DNA of 64,000 nt, taken from Prevotella herbatica (GTDB lineage: Bacteria; Bacteroidota; Bacteroidia; Bacteroidales; Bacteroidaceae). The stretch lies in the NCBI RefSeq assembly GCF_017347605.1, contig NZ_AP024484.1, positions 1,393,501 through 1,457,500 on the forward strand. The letters are read 5' to 3'. Of the stretch, positions 43,903-53,378 are shown piece after piece. Positions within the stretch are counted from its first letter, which is position 1. Every line of letters starts with the position of its first letter. Both the position numbers and the translations under genes were made by a program. Under the pieces are notes generated by a model. That model worked only from the letters and a program-made list of their open reading frames with translations, was not told the origin of the DNA and ran no database searches.

Positions 43903-45345
43903 ATGAAAAGATTTTCTTTATGGCTTTTTCTTGGCTTAATGTCATCAACAAGCATGGTAGCACAAAACTACAAGATTACCGTTATGGGTAAAGTGTGCAA
44001 TCAATTGGGGAACGGTATTCCTAACGTTGTTGTGAATGACGGAGCAAACTTCGTAAAAACGAACATGAAAGGTGAATATCGTATTGTAGCAGACACTACT
44101 AAAAGCAAGTTCGTTACTATATCAACTCCTTCTGAATACATGCTCCCACATAAGGATGGTATAGCTTATGGATTTTATGCCGCAATAAACAAGTTAAAAG
44201 GCAAATCTGTCAGAACACACAACTTCATATTGAACAAACGTGAGAACGAATCTGACAAGTTTTATTACATCGCGATTTCTGATCCGCAAATAAACGACGA
44301 GCATGATTATAAGCGTTGGTGCAATGAAACTGTAAAGGATTTAAAGTCCGAAATATCACGTATGAATAAAGAACGTGAAGTAATCGGAATAACGCTTGGA
44401 GACTTGGTATTCAGTAAACGAAATATTTGGGAACCTTTTAAAAAGTCTATCAAAAACACAGGAATGACAACATTCATGTGTATAGGTAATCACGATATGA
44501 TTAAGAGTATACCCAGTCTAGAGAATTCTCCAAAGGGGGCAAAGATATATTCCGAGATGGATTTTATGAACTACTTCGGACCTACAGATTATTCATTCAA
44601 CATCGGAAAAATTCATGTTGTTACAATAAACAACATCAACAACATGCAACATAACAAATATGTTGAAATGCTTACGCCGTCTAAATTAGAATGGTTACGA
44701 AAAGACCTCAGCTATATTCCTAAAGGATCTATGATCTTCTTGAATATGCATGCCCCAGGATGGAACAAATGGTATCCATACGCAAATATGCATAATACTC
44801 CTATGCTTGACAAACTTCTGCAAGAATATGATGTTCACGTATTCTGTGGACACTCGCACTTTTACCAAGACGTTGACGTAAACGAACATCTTTACCAGCA
44901 TAACATAGGTGCTGCCGGGGGTGCTTGGTGGTGGGGAGACGTAAACAGATGCGGTGCACCAAACGGATATATGATTGTAGATGTTGACGGAACAAAAGTC
45001 AGATGCATTTACAAAGCAACTGGGAAACCCACAGAGTACCAAATTCATGTGTATAAAAAAGGAGAGTTTAGTACACAAAAAGACTTTATAGTTGCAAACG
45101 TATGGGATTATGACGACAAGTGCAGCGTAGAATGGATACAAGACGGAGTGAACAAGGGCAAAATGGAACAATTCAAAGATAAGGACGAGGAGTATTCTAG
45201 AATTAAAAACGAGCATCATGTAAATCTGCCTGAATGCTATACGACTCATTTGTTTCGCCTAAAACCAGAACAAGGTGCAAAAAAAATAGAAATTATTTTC
45301 ACAAATCATTACGGAGATAAATACAAAGAAAACATTGTATTATGA
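43903..45345 (+). CDS. Secreted calcineurin-like metallophosphoesterase
   Basis: A 480-residue protein with a signal peptide (LWLFLGLMSSTSMVAQ, about 1-20). Residues 23-112 form a beta-sandwich with KVCNQLGNGIPNVVVNDG (metallophosphoesterase N-terminal type). The catalytic domain has DPQ (127-129, in place of the usual DxH), GDLVF (166-170), GNHD (195-198), NMHAPGW and GHSH, all the metal-ligand blocks. A C-terminal beta domain follows (about 370-480). The full N-core-C arrangement is common in Bacteroidota exported phosphoesterases; substrate unknown. Single gene followed by a terminator. Confidence 0.85.
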   Translation: MKRFSLWLFLGLMSSTSMVAQNYKITVMGKVCNQLGNGIPNVVVNDGANFVKTNMKGEYRIVADTTKSKFVTISTPSEYMLPHKDGIAYGFYAAINKLKGKSVRTHNFILNKRENESDKFYYIAISDPQINDEHDYKRWCNETVKDLKSEISRMNKEREVIGITLGDLVFSKRNIWEPFKKSIKNTGMTTFMCIGNHDMIKSIPSLENSPKGAKIYSEMDFMNYFGPTDYSFNIGKIHVVTINNINNMQHNKYVEMLTPSKLEWLRKDLSYIPKGSMIFLNMHAPGWNKWYPYANMHNTPMLDKLLQEYDVHVFCGHSHFYQDVDVNEHLYQHNIGAAGGAWWWGDVNRCGAPNGYMIVDVDGTKVRCIYKATGKPTEYQIHVYKKGEFSTQKDFIVANVWDYDDKCSVEWIQDGVNKGKMEQFKDKDEEYSRIKNEHHVNLPECYTTHLFRLKPEQGAKKIEIIFTNHYGDKYKENIVL

Positions 45346-45387
45346 TAATATAGATTGAAAGTTAACCGTCTTCTAATCATAAAACTT

Positions 45388-45434
45388 CCACTGTGTCCTT
45401 GCTTTTTAAATTCTAATTAGCAAAAACACAGTGG
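45388..45434 (+). terminator. Terminator of the phosphoesterase gene
   Basis: CCACTGTGT (45388-45396) and ACACAGTGG (45426-45434) pair, with a second inner stem TTGCT/AGCAA. About 40 bases after the stop. Confidence 0.75.
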
Positions 45435-45523
45435 CAATACAGTCTACTGTTTGTTTAAAAATATAACAACCATATTTAATTTATACTTTAAAAGAGATAA
45501 ACCATATAAAACAAATATTTAAT

Positions 45524-45554
45524 TTTGCTTTATTAAAGATTTATACTACCTTTG
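45524..45554 (+). promoter_or_regulatory. Promoter of the outer-membrane barrel gene
   Basis: TTTG (45524-45527), 19 bases, TACCTTTG (45547-45554): exact consensus; leader about 30 nt. Confidence 0.85.
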
Positions 45555-45591
45555 CAAAAATATATTAACTATTAATGTAAACTTAAAGAAA

Positions 45592-46212
45592 ATGAAAAAA
45601 CTAATCGTTTTAATTAGTTTGTTGGTAATGACTGTAACAGCTTATTCACAGCAGTTACGTCCTGGGTCAATCACTATAACACCAAAGATGGGTGTTAACG
45701 CATCAAGTTACTTTGGTGACGACAATGAAGGTTGCGAATACAAGGCTGGATTCACAATCGGAGCCGAAGGTGAATACTACGTAAAGAACTGGTTGGGCAT
45801 ATCAACTGGTCTTATGTATTCCCAGCAAGGCTGCAGTGCCGGTAAATATGGCTCCTCTGACGCTAAAATCTGTACAGAATATCTTAATGTGCCTGTTTTA
45901 TGCAATTTCCATCTTGGCAAATGTTTCTCACTTAAAGCAGGTCTGCAACCTGGTGTTAACTTGAGTGCGAAAGCAAAAGTTGGAGATGTTAGCGCAAACT
46001 TGTCTAGATCGGGTGTTGACGCAAAAACATTTGATATTGCAATGCCAATAGGTATGAGTTTTGCATTCAATAATTTGGTTATTGATGCTCGCTATGCTCT
46101 TAGTTTAAACACTGCCTTTAAAGGGAAAAACAACTATGGCGATCTTAGTAATGCCGATTTATACAACAGTGTATTCTCTTTAACTTTAGGATACAGATTC
46201 AACTTGAAATAA
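45592..46212 (+). CDS. Small outer-membrane beta-barrel protein (PorT/OmpW-like)
   Basis: A 206-residue protein with a signal peptide (LIVLISLLVMTVTAYSQ). The mature part is a series of amphipathic strands with alternating aromatic and Gly residues (ITITPKMGVNASSYFG, FTIGAEGEYYVKNWLGISTGLMYSQQG) and ends in LTLGYRFNLK, as 8-stranded outer-membrane barrels of the PorT/OMP_b-brl_2 type do. Its strong promoter suggests good expression. Monocistronic, with a terminator after it. Confidence 0.82.
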   Translation: MKKLIVLISLLVMTVTAYSQQLRPGSITITPKMGVNASSYFGDDNEGCEYKAGFTIGAEGEYYVKNWLGISTGLMYSQQGCSAGKYGSSDAKICTEYLNVPVLCNFHLGKCFSLKAGLQPGVNLSAKAKVGDVSANLSRSGVDAKTFDIAMPIGMSFAFNNLVIDARYALSLNTAFKGKNNYGDLSNADLYNSVFSLTLGYRFNLK

Positions 46213-46249
46213 TCACAAAAGAGACAAGTTATTTCACTTAAAATATATG

Positions 46250-46309
46250 AGCCCCTGCTCATACAGAAATCATCATTATAATTTTGATTACTTCTGTATG
46301 GACAGGGGC
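46250..46309 (+). terminator. Terminator of the outer-membrane barrel gene
   Basis: GCCCCTG (46251-46257) plus CATACAGAA (46260-46268) pair with TTCTGTATG (46292-46300) plus CAGGGGC (46303-46309). A long stem with one small internal mismatch. Confidence 0.75.
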
Positions 46310-46335
46310 AAAATGATTAATAATTAATAAAATAC

Positions 46336-46366
46336 TTTGCGCTTAATGAAATTTGCATTACTTTTG
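46336..46366 (+). promoter_or_regulatory. Promoter of the epimerase-PAP2 operon
   Basis: TTTG (46336-46339), 19 bases, TACTTTTG (46359-46366): exact consensus, 20 bases before the ATG at 46387. Confidence 0.82.
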
Positions 46367-46386
46367 TTTCCCAAATAGCTATTTTG

Positions 46387-47382
46387 ATGAAGATATTAGT
46401 AACTGGTGCCAGTGGTTTCATTGGCAGCTTTATTGTGGAGGAAGCACTCAGAAGGGATATGGAAGTATGGGCTGCCGTGAGGAAAAGCAGTTCAAGGAAG
46501 TATCTTACCGATGAGCGTATAAATTTCATAGAACTTAATCTATCCTCGGAAGATGATTTAAGGCAACAACTAGCCGGACATGAGTTCGACTATGTCGTGC
46601 ATGCGGCAGGTGCTACCAAGTGCCTACATAAATCTGATTTCTTCAAGACCAATACCGATGGAACAAAAAATCTTGTTCATGCACTGATTACATTGAAGAT
46701 GCCTATCAAGCGATTTGTATACATCAGCAGCCTAAGTATTTTCGGTGCCATTAGGGAGAATTCTCCATATATGGAAATTGAAGAAAACGACATTCCACGT
46801 CCTAATACTGCCTACGGGAAAAGTAAACTAATGGCAGAAAAGTTTCTGGACACTATTGGAAATGATTTCCCTTATGTAGTATTGCGTCCTACTGGAGTTT
46901 ATGGACCTCGAGAGAAAGACTATTTCATGATGGCAAAGACGATTAAAGGGCATATAGATTTCTCTGTTGGTTTCAAGCACCAAGATATCACATTTATATA
47001 TGTTCAAGACCTCGTACAAGCAATATTTCTGACATTTAATCGTGGTAAAAACGGAAGAAAATATTTCTTAAGTGACGGCAATATTTATAATTCTACTGAA
47101 TTCAGTAATTATATTCATGAAAATCTTGGACGCCCATGGTGGATAAGAATAAAAGCACCTATATTCATACTGAGACTTGCAACATTGGTTGGTGAATATA
47201 TAGGAAAAATCACAGGTAAGACATCAGCACTTAACAACGATAAGTATAACATTTTAAAACAACGCAATTGGCGCTGTAATATAGAGCCTGCCGTAGACGA
47301 ATTGGGCTTTCATCCACAATATGACCTGAAACGCGGTACGGAACTCGCTATTAAATGGTATAAGGATAATAATTGGTTATGA
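46387..47382 (+). CDS. NAD-dependent epimerase/dehydratase (extended SDR)
   Basis: A 331-residue protein from ATG 46387. N-terminal Rossmann motif VTGASGFIGSFIVEEAL, the YISSLSIFGA strand with the catalytic Ser/Thr, and TAYGKSKLMAEKF with YxxxK. Extended short-chain dehydrogenases of this kind act on nucleotide sugars or, in one branch, on sterol- and flavanone-like substrates; the exact substrate is unknown. Its stop TGA overlaps the ATG of the PAP2 gene (ATGA), so the two are coupled. Confidence 0.82.
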   Translation: MKILVTGASGFIGSFIVEEALRRDMEVWAAVRKSSSRKYLTDERINFIELNLSSEDDLRQQLAGHEFDYVVHAAGATKCLHKSDFFKTNTDGTKNLVHALITLKMPIKRFVYISSLSIFGAIRENSPYMEIEENDIPRPNTAYGKSKLMAEKFLDTIGNDFPYVVLRPTGVYGPREKDYFMMAKTIKGHIDFSVGFKHQDITFIYVQDLVQAIFLTFNRGKNGRKYFLSDGNIYNSTEFSNYIHENLGRPWWIRIKAPIFILRLATLVGEYIGKITGKTSALNNDKYNILKQRNWRCNIEPAVDELGFHPQYDLKRGTELAIKWYKDNNWL

Positions 47383-48341
47383 TAAATATAAATAAATGGT
47401 TTGCCATTGAAAAGAAACCTGCGAGGGGGCTTCTGCCACTTGAATGGGCAGTGTTGGCATATATGGCATTTACGTTGCTTATAGTTCTATTTACTTATAC
47501 AAAACTTGTAAATCCAGACTCTATGATATGGGGGCGTATACGTATAGGTGCTATAACAATAGCAATGTGGATTGTTTATAAAATGTTACCATGCCGTGTA
47601 ACCCTTTTTACACGTATATCAGTACAGATGGCATTATTGGCTTGGTGGTATCCTGACACATACGAGATCAATCGCATGTTCCCAAACCTTGACCACCTAT
47701 TTGCCACGTGGGAACAAAGCCTGTTTGGCTTCCAACCAGCATTAGATTTCTCTGCCAGATTTTCGTCTCACATCATAAGCGAACTGATGGATTGTGGCTA
47801 TGCAGCCTATTATCCAATGATAGCATTAACTGTGTTGTTTTATTTTATATACAGATATAATGAGTATCACAAAATAGCATTTGTGATCATGGCATCATTC
47901 CTTGCTTATTACGTTATATACGACATAGTGCCAGTTGTGGGACCAACATTCTACTATAAGGCTGTAGGGATAAGTAATATTACGCACGGAATATTCCCAG
48001 ATGTTCAATATTATTTTAGTAATCATCATGACTGTCTGCCTAGTCCTGGATATACCGACGGCATATTCTACGACTTGGTTGAAGACGCGAAAGCTGCCGG
48101 AGAAAGACCTACCGCTGCATTCCCAAGCAGTCATGTAGGAATATCGACAATATGCATGTTGCTTGCATGGCATAGCAGAAACAAAAAACTACTGTTCATT
48201 ATGCTACCTTTCTATGTGTTCCTATGTCTGGCGACAGTATATATACAGGCACATTATGCAATAGATGCAATTGCAGGATTTATAACAGCTCTGATATTTT
48301 ATTTCGGTTTTTCTCTTCTTGCCGACAAATGGCATAAATAG
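47379..48341 (+). CDS. PAP2-family membrane enzyme, AUR1-like
   Basis: I start at ATG 47379 (320 residues), inside the ATGA overlap. About six membrane helices. The two late PAP2 motifs are clear: RPTAAFPSSHVGIS with the catalytic-type His, and YIQAHYAIDAIAGF with His and Asp. The length, topology and PSSH/HYxxD motifs resemble the inositol phosphorylceramide synthase (AUR1-type, PAP2_3) branch. A role in transferring a phospho-headgroup to a lipid, possibly inositol, is inference. Confidence 0.72.
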   Translation: MININKWFAIEKKPARGLLPLEWAVLAYMAFTLLIVLFTYTKLVNPDSMIWGRIRIGAITIAMWIVYKMLPCRVTLFTRISVQMALLAWWYPDTYEINRMFPNLDHLFATWEQSLFGFQPALDFSARFSSHIISELMDCGYAAYYPMIALTVLFYFIYRYNEYHKIAFVIMASFLAYYVIYDIVPVVGPTFYYKAVGISNITHGIFPDVQYYFSNHHDCLPSPGYTDGIFYDLVEDAKAAGERPTAAFPSSHVGISTICMLLAWHSRNKKLLFIMLPFYVFLCLATVYIQAHYAIDAIAGFITALIFYFGFSLLADKWHK

Positions 48342-48383
48342 TTGAAAACCAACAAAGATCATTAGATTATCAATTATAATTAG

Positions 48384-48391
48384 TAACTTTG
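48384..48391 (+). promoter_or_regulatory. -7 element of miaB
   Basis: TAACTTTG, 26 bases before the ATG at 48417; no -33 consensus. Confidence 0.5.
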
Positions 48392-48416
48392 CACACTAAT
48401 ATTTATCAAATAAAAA

Positions 48417-49754
48417 ATGGATAAAAAACTATATATCGAGACATACGGCTGTCAAATGAATGTAGCCGACAGCGAAGTAGTTGCCTCAGTAATGAAGATG
48501 GCGGGATATGACGTTTGTGAGAACGAAGATGATGCCGATGCTATCTTTCTGAATACATGCAGTATTCGTGAGAATGCAGAAAATAAGATTTACAACAGAC
48601 TTGACACTTTACATGCCGAACAGAAAAAAGGACGTAAGCTAATACTTGGTGTCCTTGGATGTATGGCTGAACGTGTGAAAGACGACCTCATACAAAATCA
48701 TTATGTAAACTTGGTATGTGGACCAGACTCATATCTCGACCTACCAAGCATGATTGCGGAATGCGAAATGGGTAACAACGCAATGAACACAGATTTATCT
48801 ACGACAGAGACCTATCGCAACATCTTACCACAACGTATTGGCGGAAATCATGTAAGTGGTTTTGTTAGTATTATGCGCGGATGCAACAATTTCTGTCATT
48901 ACTGCATTGTACCTTATACTCGCGGACGTGAACGCAGCCGTGACGTTGAGAGTATACTTGCAGAAGTGAAAGACCTTCACGATAAGGGGTTTAAGGAGGT
49001 GACTCTTCTTGGTCAAAACGTAAATTCTTATGGTTTGTTACCAAACGGGAAACGTCCTGAAAATGGAGTATCTTTTGCAGAACTATTACACAAGGTTGCT
49101 CAGAGCGTACCAGATATGCGTGTAAGGTTCACTACTTCAAATCCAGAAGATATGACAGAAGATATTCTTCACGCTATCGCAGACGAACCAAACCTATGCA
49201 AACATATCCATTTCCCTGCACAGAGCGGAAGCAACAAGATCTTAAAACTTATGAACCGCAAATATACCCGTGAAGATTATCTATCAAAAATCAATGCGAT
49301 AAAGAGTATCATTCCAGGATGCGGCATCACAACAGATATCTTCGTAGGCTATCACGATGAGACAGAAGAAGATCATGAACAGACACTTTCCCTCGTAAAA
49401 GAAGTAGGCTTTGATTCAGCATTCATGTTTAAATACAGCGAACGTCCTGGAACTTATGCTGCAAAACATCTGCCCGACAATGTCTCTGAGGACTTGAAAA
49501 TATCACGTCTTAACCAACTCATACAGTTGCAAACCGAGATTAGTGCACAACAGAACAAGAAAGACGAAGGAAAAGAATTTGAAATTCTTATAGAACGTTT
49601 CAGCAAGCGAGACCGTAATCATCTTATGGGACGCACACAGCAAAATAAGGCTGTAGTTGTAGAGAAGGGCAATCATCATATCGGAGAATTCGTAAACGTA
49701 AGAATCACCGGTTCCACTAGCGCTACTCTATTAGGTGAAGAAATAAAAGCCTGA
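48417..49754 (+). CDS. miaB: tRNA-2-methylthio-N6-isopentenyladenosine synthase
   Basis: A 445-residue radical SAM methylthiotransferase. N-terminal UPF0004 domain with ETYGCQMNVADSE, NTCSIRENA and LGCMAE (three cluster cysteines); radical SAM domain with MRGCNNFCHYCIVPYTRGRERSR; C-terminal TRAM domain (about 380-445). It methylthiolates position 37 of tRNAs that read codons starting with U. It is followed after 28 bases by the MsbA-like gene. Confidence 0.95.
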   Translation: MDKKLYIETYGCQMNVADSEVVASVMKMAGYDVCENEDDADAIFLNTCSIRENAENKIYNRLDTLHAEQKKGRKLILGVLGCMAERVKDDLIQNHYVNLVCGPDSYLDLPSMIAECEMGNNAMNTDLSTTETYRNILPQRIGGNHVSGFVSIMRGCNNFCHYCIVPYTRGRERSRDVESILAEVKDLHDKGFKEVTLLGQNVNSYGLLPNGKRPENGVSFAELLHKVAQSVPDMRVRFTTSNPEDMTEDILHAIADEPNLCKHIHFPAQSGSNKILKLMNRKYTREDYLSKINAIKSIIPGCGITTDIFVGYHDETEEDHEQTLSLVKEVGFDSAFMFKYSERPGTYAAKHLPDNVSEDLKISRLNQLIQLQTEISAQQNKKDEGKEFEILIERFSKRDRNHLMGRTQQNKAVVVEKGNHHIGEFVNVRITGSTSATLLGEEIKA

Positions 49755-49782
49755 CAACAGGTACCACATTATATAATTATAT

Positions 49783-51648
49783 ATGAAAGAATTTTTCCAG
49801 GTACTAAGAAGATTTGTGCCGCCATACAAGAAATATTTGACATGGAGTATAATATTTAATATTCTGTCAGCAATATTAAATATATTCTCGTTTGCCACTC
49901 TTATCCCTATTTTACAGATACTGTTCAAAACAAGTGATGCAAAAGTGGTGAAAGCCCTTATCAGCTGGGATAACGTACATTCATTCAATGACGTCACAAA
50001 TTGGTTTACCAATAATGCCAACTACTTCATACAACATTTTATTGTTGAGGTTGGTGCTGCTAACACCCTTCTCGTTATAGGGTTGCTGCTTGCATTCATG
50101 ACTTTATTAAAAACCGTTTCCTATTTTCTTTCATCAGCAACGATCATTCCTATACGTACAGGTGTAGTACGTGACATCCGCAACCAACTATATCAGAAAA
50201 TTAATGCTTTGTCAATCGGTTTCTTCAGTGAGGAACGCAAAGGCGACATTATTGCAAGAATGAGTGGTGATGTTCAGGAAATAGAAGGTTCCATCATGTC
50301 AAGCCTTGATATGCTGTTTAAAAATCCAATACTAATAATAAGCTATTTCATAGCACTGATGGTGATATCTTGGCAGCTAACATTATTTACAATAATCTTC
50401 GTACCAATATTCGGTTGGTTTATGGGATTTGTCGGACGAAAACTCAAAGCCCGTAGTATTGAGGCACAAAGTCTTTGGAGTGACACAATGAGTCAAGTAG
50501 AGGAAACCTTGGGAGGTCTACGAATAATAAAGGCTTTCTGTGCTGAAGGCAAGATGAACAAACGTTTTGATAAGATAAACAGCGAGTATCGAGATAACAT
50601 CATGCGTGTAAATACTCGTCAGCAACTAGCCCACCCTATGAGTGAATTTTTGGGTACAATGATGATTATCATTGTTTTATGGGTTGGAGGAATACTTGTT
50701 CTAAACAACCACACACTCACTGGTCCTAAATTCATATACTATCTTGTCATGCTATATTCTATCATAAACCCCTTAAAAGAGTTTTCTAAAGCAGGATATA
50801 ATATTCCAAAAGGACTTGCGAGCATGGAACGTGTAGACAAAATTCTGAAAGCAGAAATAGATATTAAGGAAAAAGAAAATCCAACTCACATAAAGAATTT
50901 TGAGCATCAGATAGAATTCAAGAATGTTTCGTTCTCTTACAACTCACCAACAAAAGACGGTAGAAGTGATACTATATGGGTACTCAAAAATATAAATCTC
51001 ATTATTCCAAAGGGTAAAACTATTGCTCTCGTAGGACAGAGCGGTGGTGGAAAGAGCACTTTAGTAGACCTCATCCCACGCTATTACGATGTACAACATG
51101 GCGAAGTTTCAATAGACGGAATCAACGTCAAAGACCTTGGAATTCATGATTTGCGTAAGCTTATTGGTAACGTTAATCAAGAAGCAATTCTTTTCAACGA
51201 CACGTTCCGAAATAATATATCTTTTGGTGTTGAAAACGCAACTGATAAGCAGATAGAGGATGCTGCGAAAATTGCCAATGCATACGATTTCATTACTCAA
51301 AGCGAAAATGGATTCGAAACAAACATCGGTGACCGTGGAAGCAGATTAAGCGGTGGACAACGCCAAAGAGTAAGTATAGCTAGAGCTATACTTAAGAATC
51401 CTCCTATATTGATTCTTGACGAAGCAACGTCAGCACTTGACACAGAGAGTGAACGTCTTGTTCAGGATGCTCTGGAACGACTTATGAAAACTCGTACTAC
51501 TGTAGCTATCGCCCACCGTCTGAGTACAATTAAGAATGCTGATGAGATTTGTGTGTTACACGAGGGAGAGATCGTCGAACGAGGCACACACCAAGAATTA
51601 TTGGATAAAGACGGATATTACAAGAAACTACACGACATGCAAAGCTAA
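49783..51648 (+). CDS. ABC exporter, MsbA-like (fused membrane and ATPase domains)
   Basis: A 621-residue half-transporter. Six membrane helices in the first 340 residues, then the nucleotide-binding domain: Walker A GQSGGGKST (about 417-425), Q-loop NVNQEAILF, signature LSGGQ (about 523), Walker B ILILDEAT and switch His AHRLST. Related to MsbA-type flippases that move lipid A core across the inner membrane. Its stop TAA shares one base with the ATG of the acyltransferase gene, which fits a lipid A or surface-lipid role. Confidence 0.88.
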   Translation: MKEFFQVLRRFVPPYKKYLTWSIIFNILSAILNIFSFATLIPILQILFKTSDAKVVKALISWDNVHSFNDVTNWFTNNANYFIQHFIVEVGAANTLLVIGLLLAFMTLLKTVSYFLSSATIIPIRTGVVRDIRNQLYQKINALSIGFFSEERKGDIIARMSGDVQEIEGSIMSSLDMLFKNPILIISYFIALMVISWQLTLFTIIFVPIFGWFMGFVGRKLKARSIEAQSLWSDTMSQVEETLGGLRIIKAFCAEGKMNKRFDKINSEYRDNIMRVNTRQQLAHPMSEFLGTMMIIIVLWVGGILVLNNHTLTGPKFIYYLVMLYSIINPLKEFSKAGYNIPKGLASMERVDKILKAEIDIKEKENPTHIKNFEHQIEFKNVSFSYNSPTKDGRSDTIWVLKNINLIIPKGKTIALVGQSGGGKSTLVDLIPRYYDVQHGEVSIDGINVKDLGIHDLRKLIGNVNQEAILFNDTFRNNISFGVENATDKQIEDAAKIANAYDFITQSENGFETNIGDRGSRLSGGQRQRVSIARAILKNPPILILDEATSALDTESERLVQDALERLMKTRTTVAIAHRLSTIKNADEICVLHEGEIVERGTHQELLDKDGYYKKLHDMQS

Positions 51649-52583
51649 TGACAAGAATAGTATATTACTTTTTTTATATATTGTCACTGTTGCCCCTAAG
51701 AATACTCTACGGCATGGCAGACTTTGAATATTTGATAGTATATCATATTATCAAATATAGAAGAAAAGTAGTAAACAAAAATATATCAACAGCTTTTCCT
51801 AACAAGAGCAAAAAAGAAATAAAATACATCGAAAAAGGATTTTATCGCTGGTTTGCCGATTACTTTTTTGAAGCTGTGAAACTGTTGAGCATCAGCGATA
51901 GTGAACTTAGGAAAAGATTCAAGACTGTTAATTCTGAAGAAGTTGAGAAATGCTTCGAAGAGGGACAGGACGTGGCGACAATACTAGGGCATTATTGCAA
52001 CTGGGAATGGCTTTCTTGCGTAGGAATAGACCTACCAAAGAGTCGCATTATGGGACTTGTATATCACCCATTACGAAACTCTGCTTTTGATAATCTTTTC
52101 AAGCAGATACGTTCATCGCAGCCAAACGGCGTAACCGTTCCCAAAAAAGATATACTAAGATTTCTGATTAACTATCGCCGCAATGGGACGAGAAGTATTT
52201 TCGGATATATATCAGATCAGGGACCGAAATGGGAAAATATACATCTATGGCTACCATTTCTCAACCACCCAGAAACACCAGTTTTTACTGGAGCTGAACG
52301 TATAATGAAAAAGATGAATAATGCTGTGTTTTATGTTGAAATGTCACGTCCTAAACGAGGATACTACACTGCAACGTATAAACTCATAACAAAAGATCCT
52401 AATTCGCTACCGGAACATGAGATAACAAAGCGATTCTTCGGCATGCTTGAAGAAACAATAAATAAAGAGCCACGTTACTATCTATGGACACACAAACGTT
52501 GGAAACGCACTCGAGAGGAATTCAACAGAAGATTCCAAGTTGTAAACGGAAAGGTTATTGCTAAAAACGATCATGAAGATTAA
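51648..52583 (+). CDS. LpxL/HtrB-family lipid acyltransferase
   Basis: A 311-residue protein with an N-terminal membrane anchor (VYYFFYILSLLPLRILYGM) and the catalytic HxxxxE-type motif in TILGHYCNWEWL, followed by GLVYHPLRN and the FGYISDQGP segment of the family. It adds a secondary acyl chain to the lipid A precursor or a related lipid. Its gene overlaps the ABC exporter by one base. Confidence 0.88.
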   Translation: MTRIVYYFFYILSLLPLRILYGMADFEYLIVYHIIKYRRKVVNKNISTAFPNKSKKEIKYIEKGFYRWFADYFFEAVKLLSISDSELRKRFKTVNSEEVEKCFEEGQDVATILGHYCNWEWLSCVGIDLPKSRIMGLVYHPLRNSAFDNLFKQIRSSQPNGVTVPKKDILRFLINYRRNGTRSIFGYISDQGPKWENIHLWLPFLNHPETPVFTGAERIMKKMNNAVFYVEMSRPKRGYYTATYKLITKDPNSLPEHEITKRFFGMLEETINKEPRYYLWTHKRWKRTREEFNRRFQVVNGKVIAKNDHED

Positions 52584-52625
52584 TGATGTTACATCATTAA
52601 AAAATGAAAGATAAAGATCAGATAG

Positions 52626-53375
52626 ATGATAAGAATAAATCCTAAATACGAATATATGCGCCGATGGATTGAAAATATCCCCGATATTTTCGAAAAAGAA
52701 GGCACTACAATATATGAGGGAAGAAACAAGATAAAGGTGTTTACAACTTCTGACGGACAAATTGTGAACGTGAAGAGGTACCATGTTCCATCTGGTCCAA
52801 ACAAATTCGTGTATTCATGGAATATCAGAAAGCCAAAGGGACAGCGAGCTTTTGAATACCCGGATATAATGCTCAAAAAAGATATTTCTACCCCAGAACC
52901 TATAGCACTGATTGAGCAAAGGGGATTTCTTAATCTTCTAGGCTTTTCATATTTCATCAGCATACAGTGCGATTATGGTCACACCCTCTATGAGATGGGC
53001 GACGCTACACCAGAAGAGTATGAAGGAATGGCTATTGCTCTTGGAAAGTTTGCTGCCGACATGCATGAGAAAAACGTCATGCACAAAGATTTTACTCCTG
53101 GAAACATATTGTGGAAAAAAGACAACCAAGGTTACCATTTCACGATAGTAGACATAAACAGAATGTATTTCGGAAACATCGAATTGAAAAAAGGAGTAAT
53201 AAATCTTACTAGATTATGGGGGCCAAAACGATTTATCCAACTTTTGGTTACTGAATACGCTAACTCACGTCACTTTAACGTAGATGCGGCTCTCAACATT
53301 GCCATGCCTGCAAGAGCTAGGTTTTGGCAAAGATTTCAAAAGAAACACAAATTAAAATTCACGTTAGAACTTTAG
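52626..53375 (+). CDS. Lipopolysaccharide (InaA/Kdo-type) kinase family protein
   Basis: A 249-residue protein kinase-like fold. The catalytic loop HxDxxxxN is present as MHKDFTPGNILW, followed by the metal-binding D in FTIVDINRMYFG; the N-terminal half carries IYEGRNKIKVF and the Lys strand VNVKRY. Members phosphorylate Kdo or heptose in the LPS core. Embedded between lipid A acyltransferase and glycosyltransferase genes, in agreement. Confidence 0.83.
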   Translation: MIRINPKYEYMRRWIENIPDIFEKEGTTIYEGRNKIKVFTTSDGQIVNVKRYHVPSGPNKFVYSWNIRKPKGQRAFEYPDIMLKKDISTPEPIALIEQRGFLNLLGFSYFISIQCDYGHTLYEMGDATPEEYEGMAIALGKFAADMHEKNVMHKDFTPGNILWKKDNQGYHFTIVDINRMYFGNIELKKGVINLTRLWGPKRFIQLLVTEYANSRHFNVDAALNIAMPARARFWQRFQKKHKLKFTLEL

Positions 53376-53378
53376 AAC

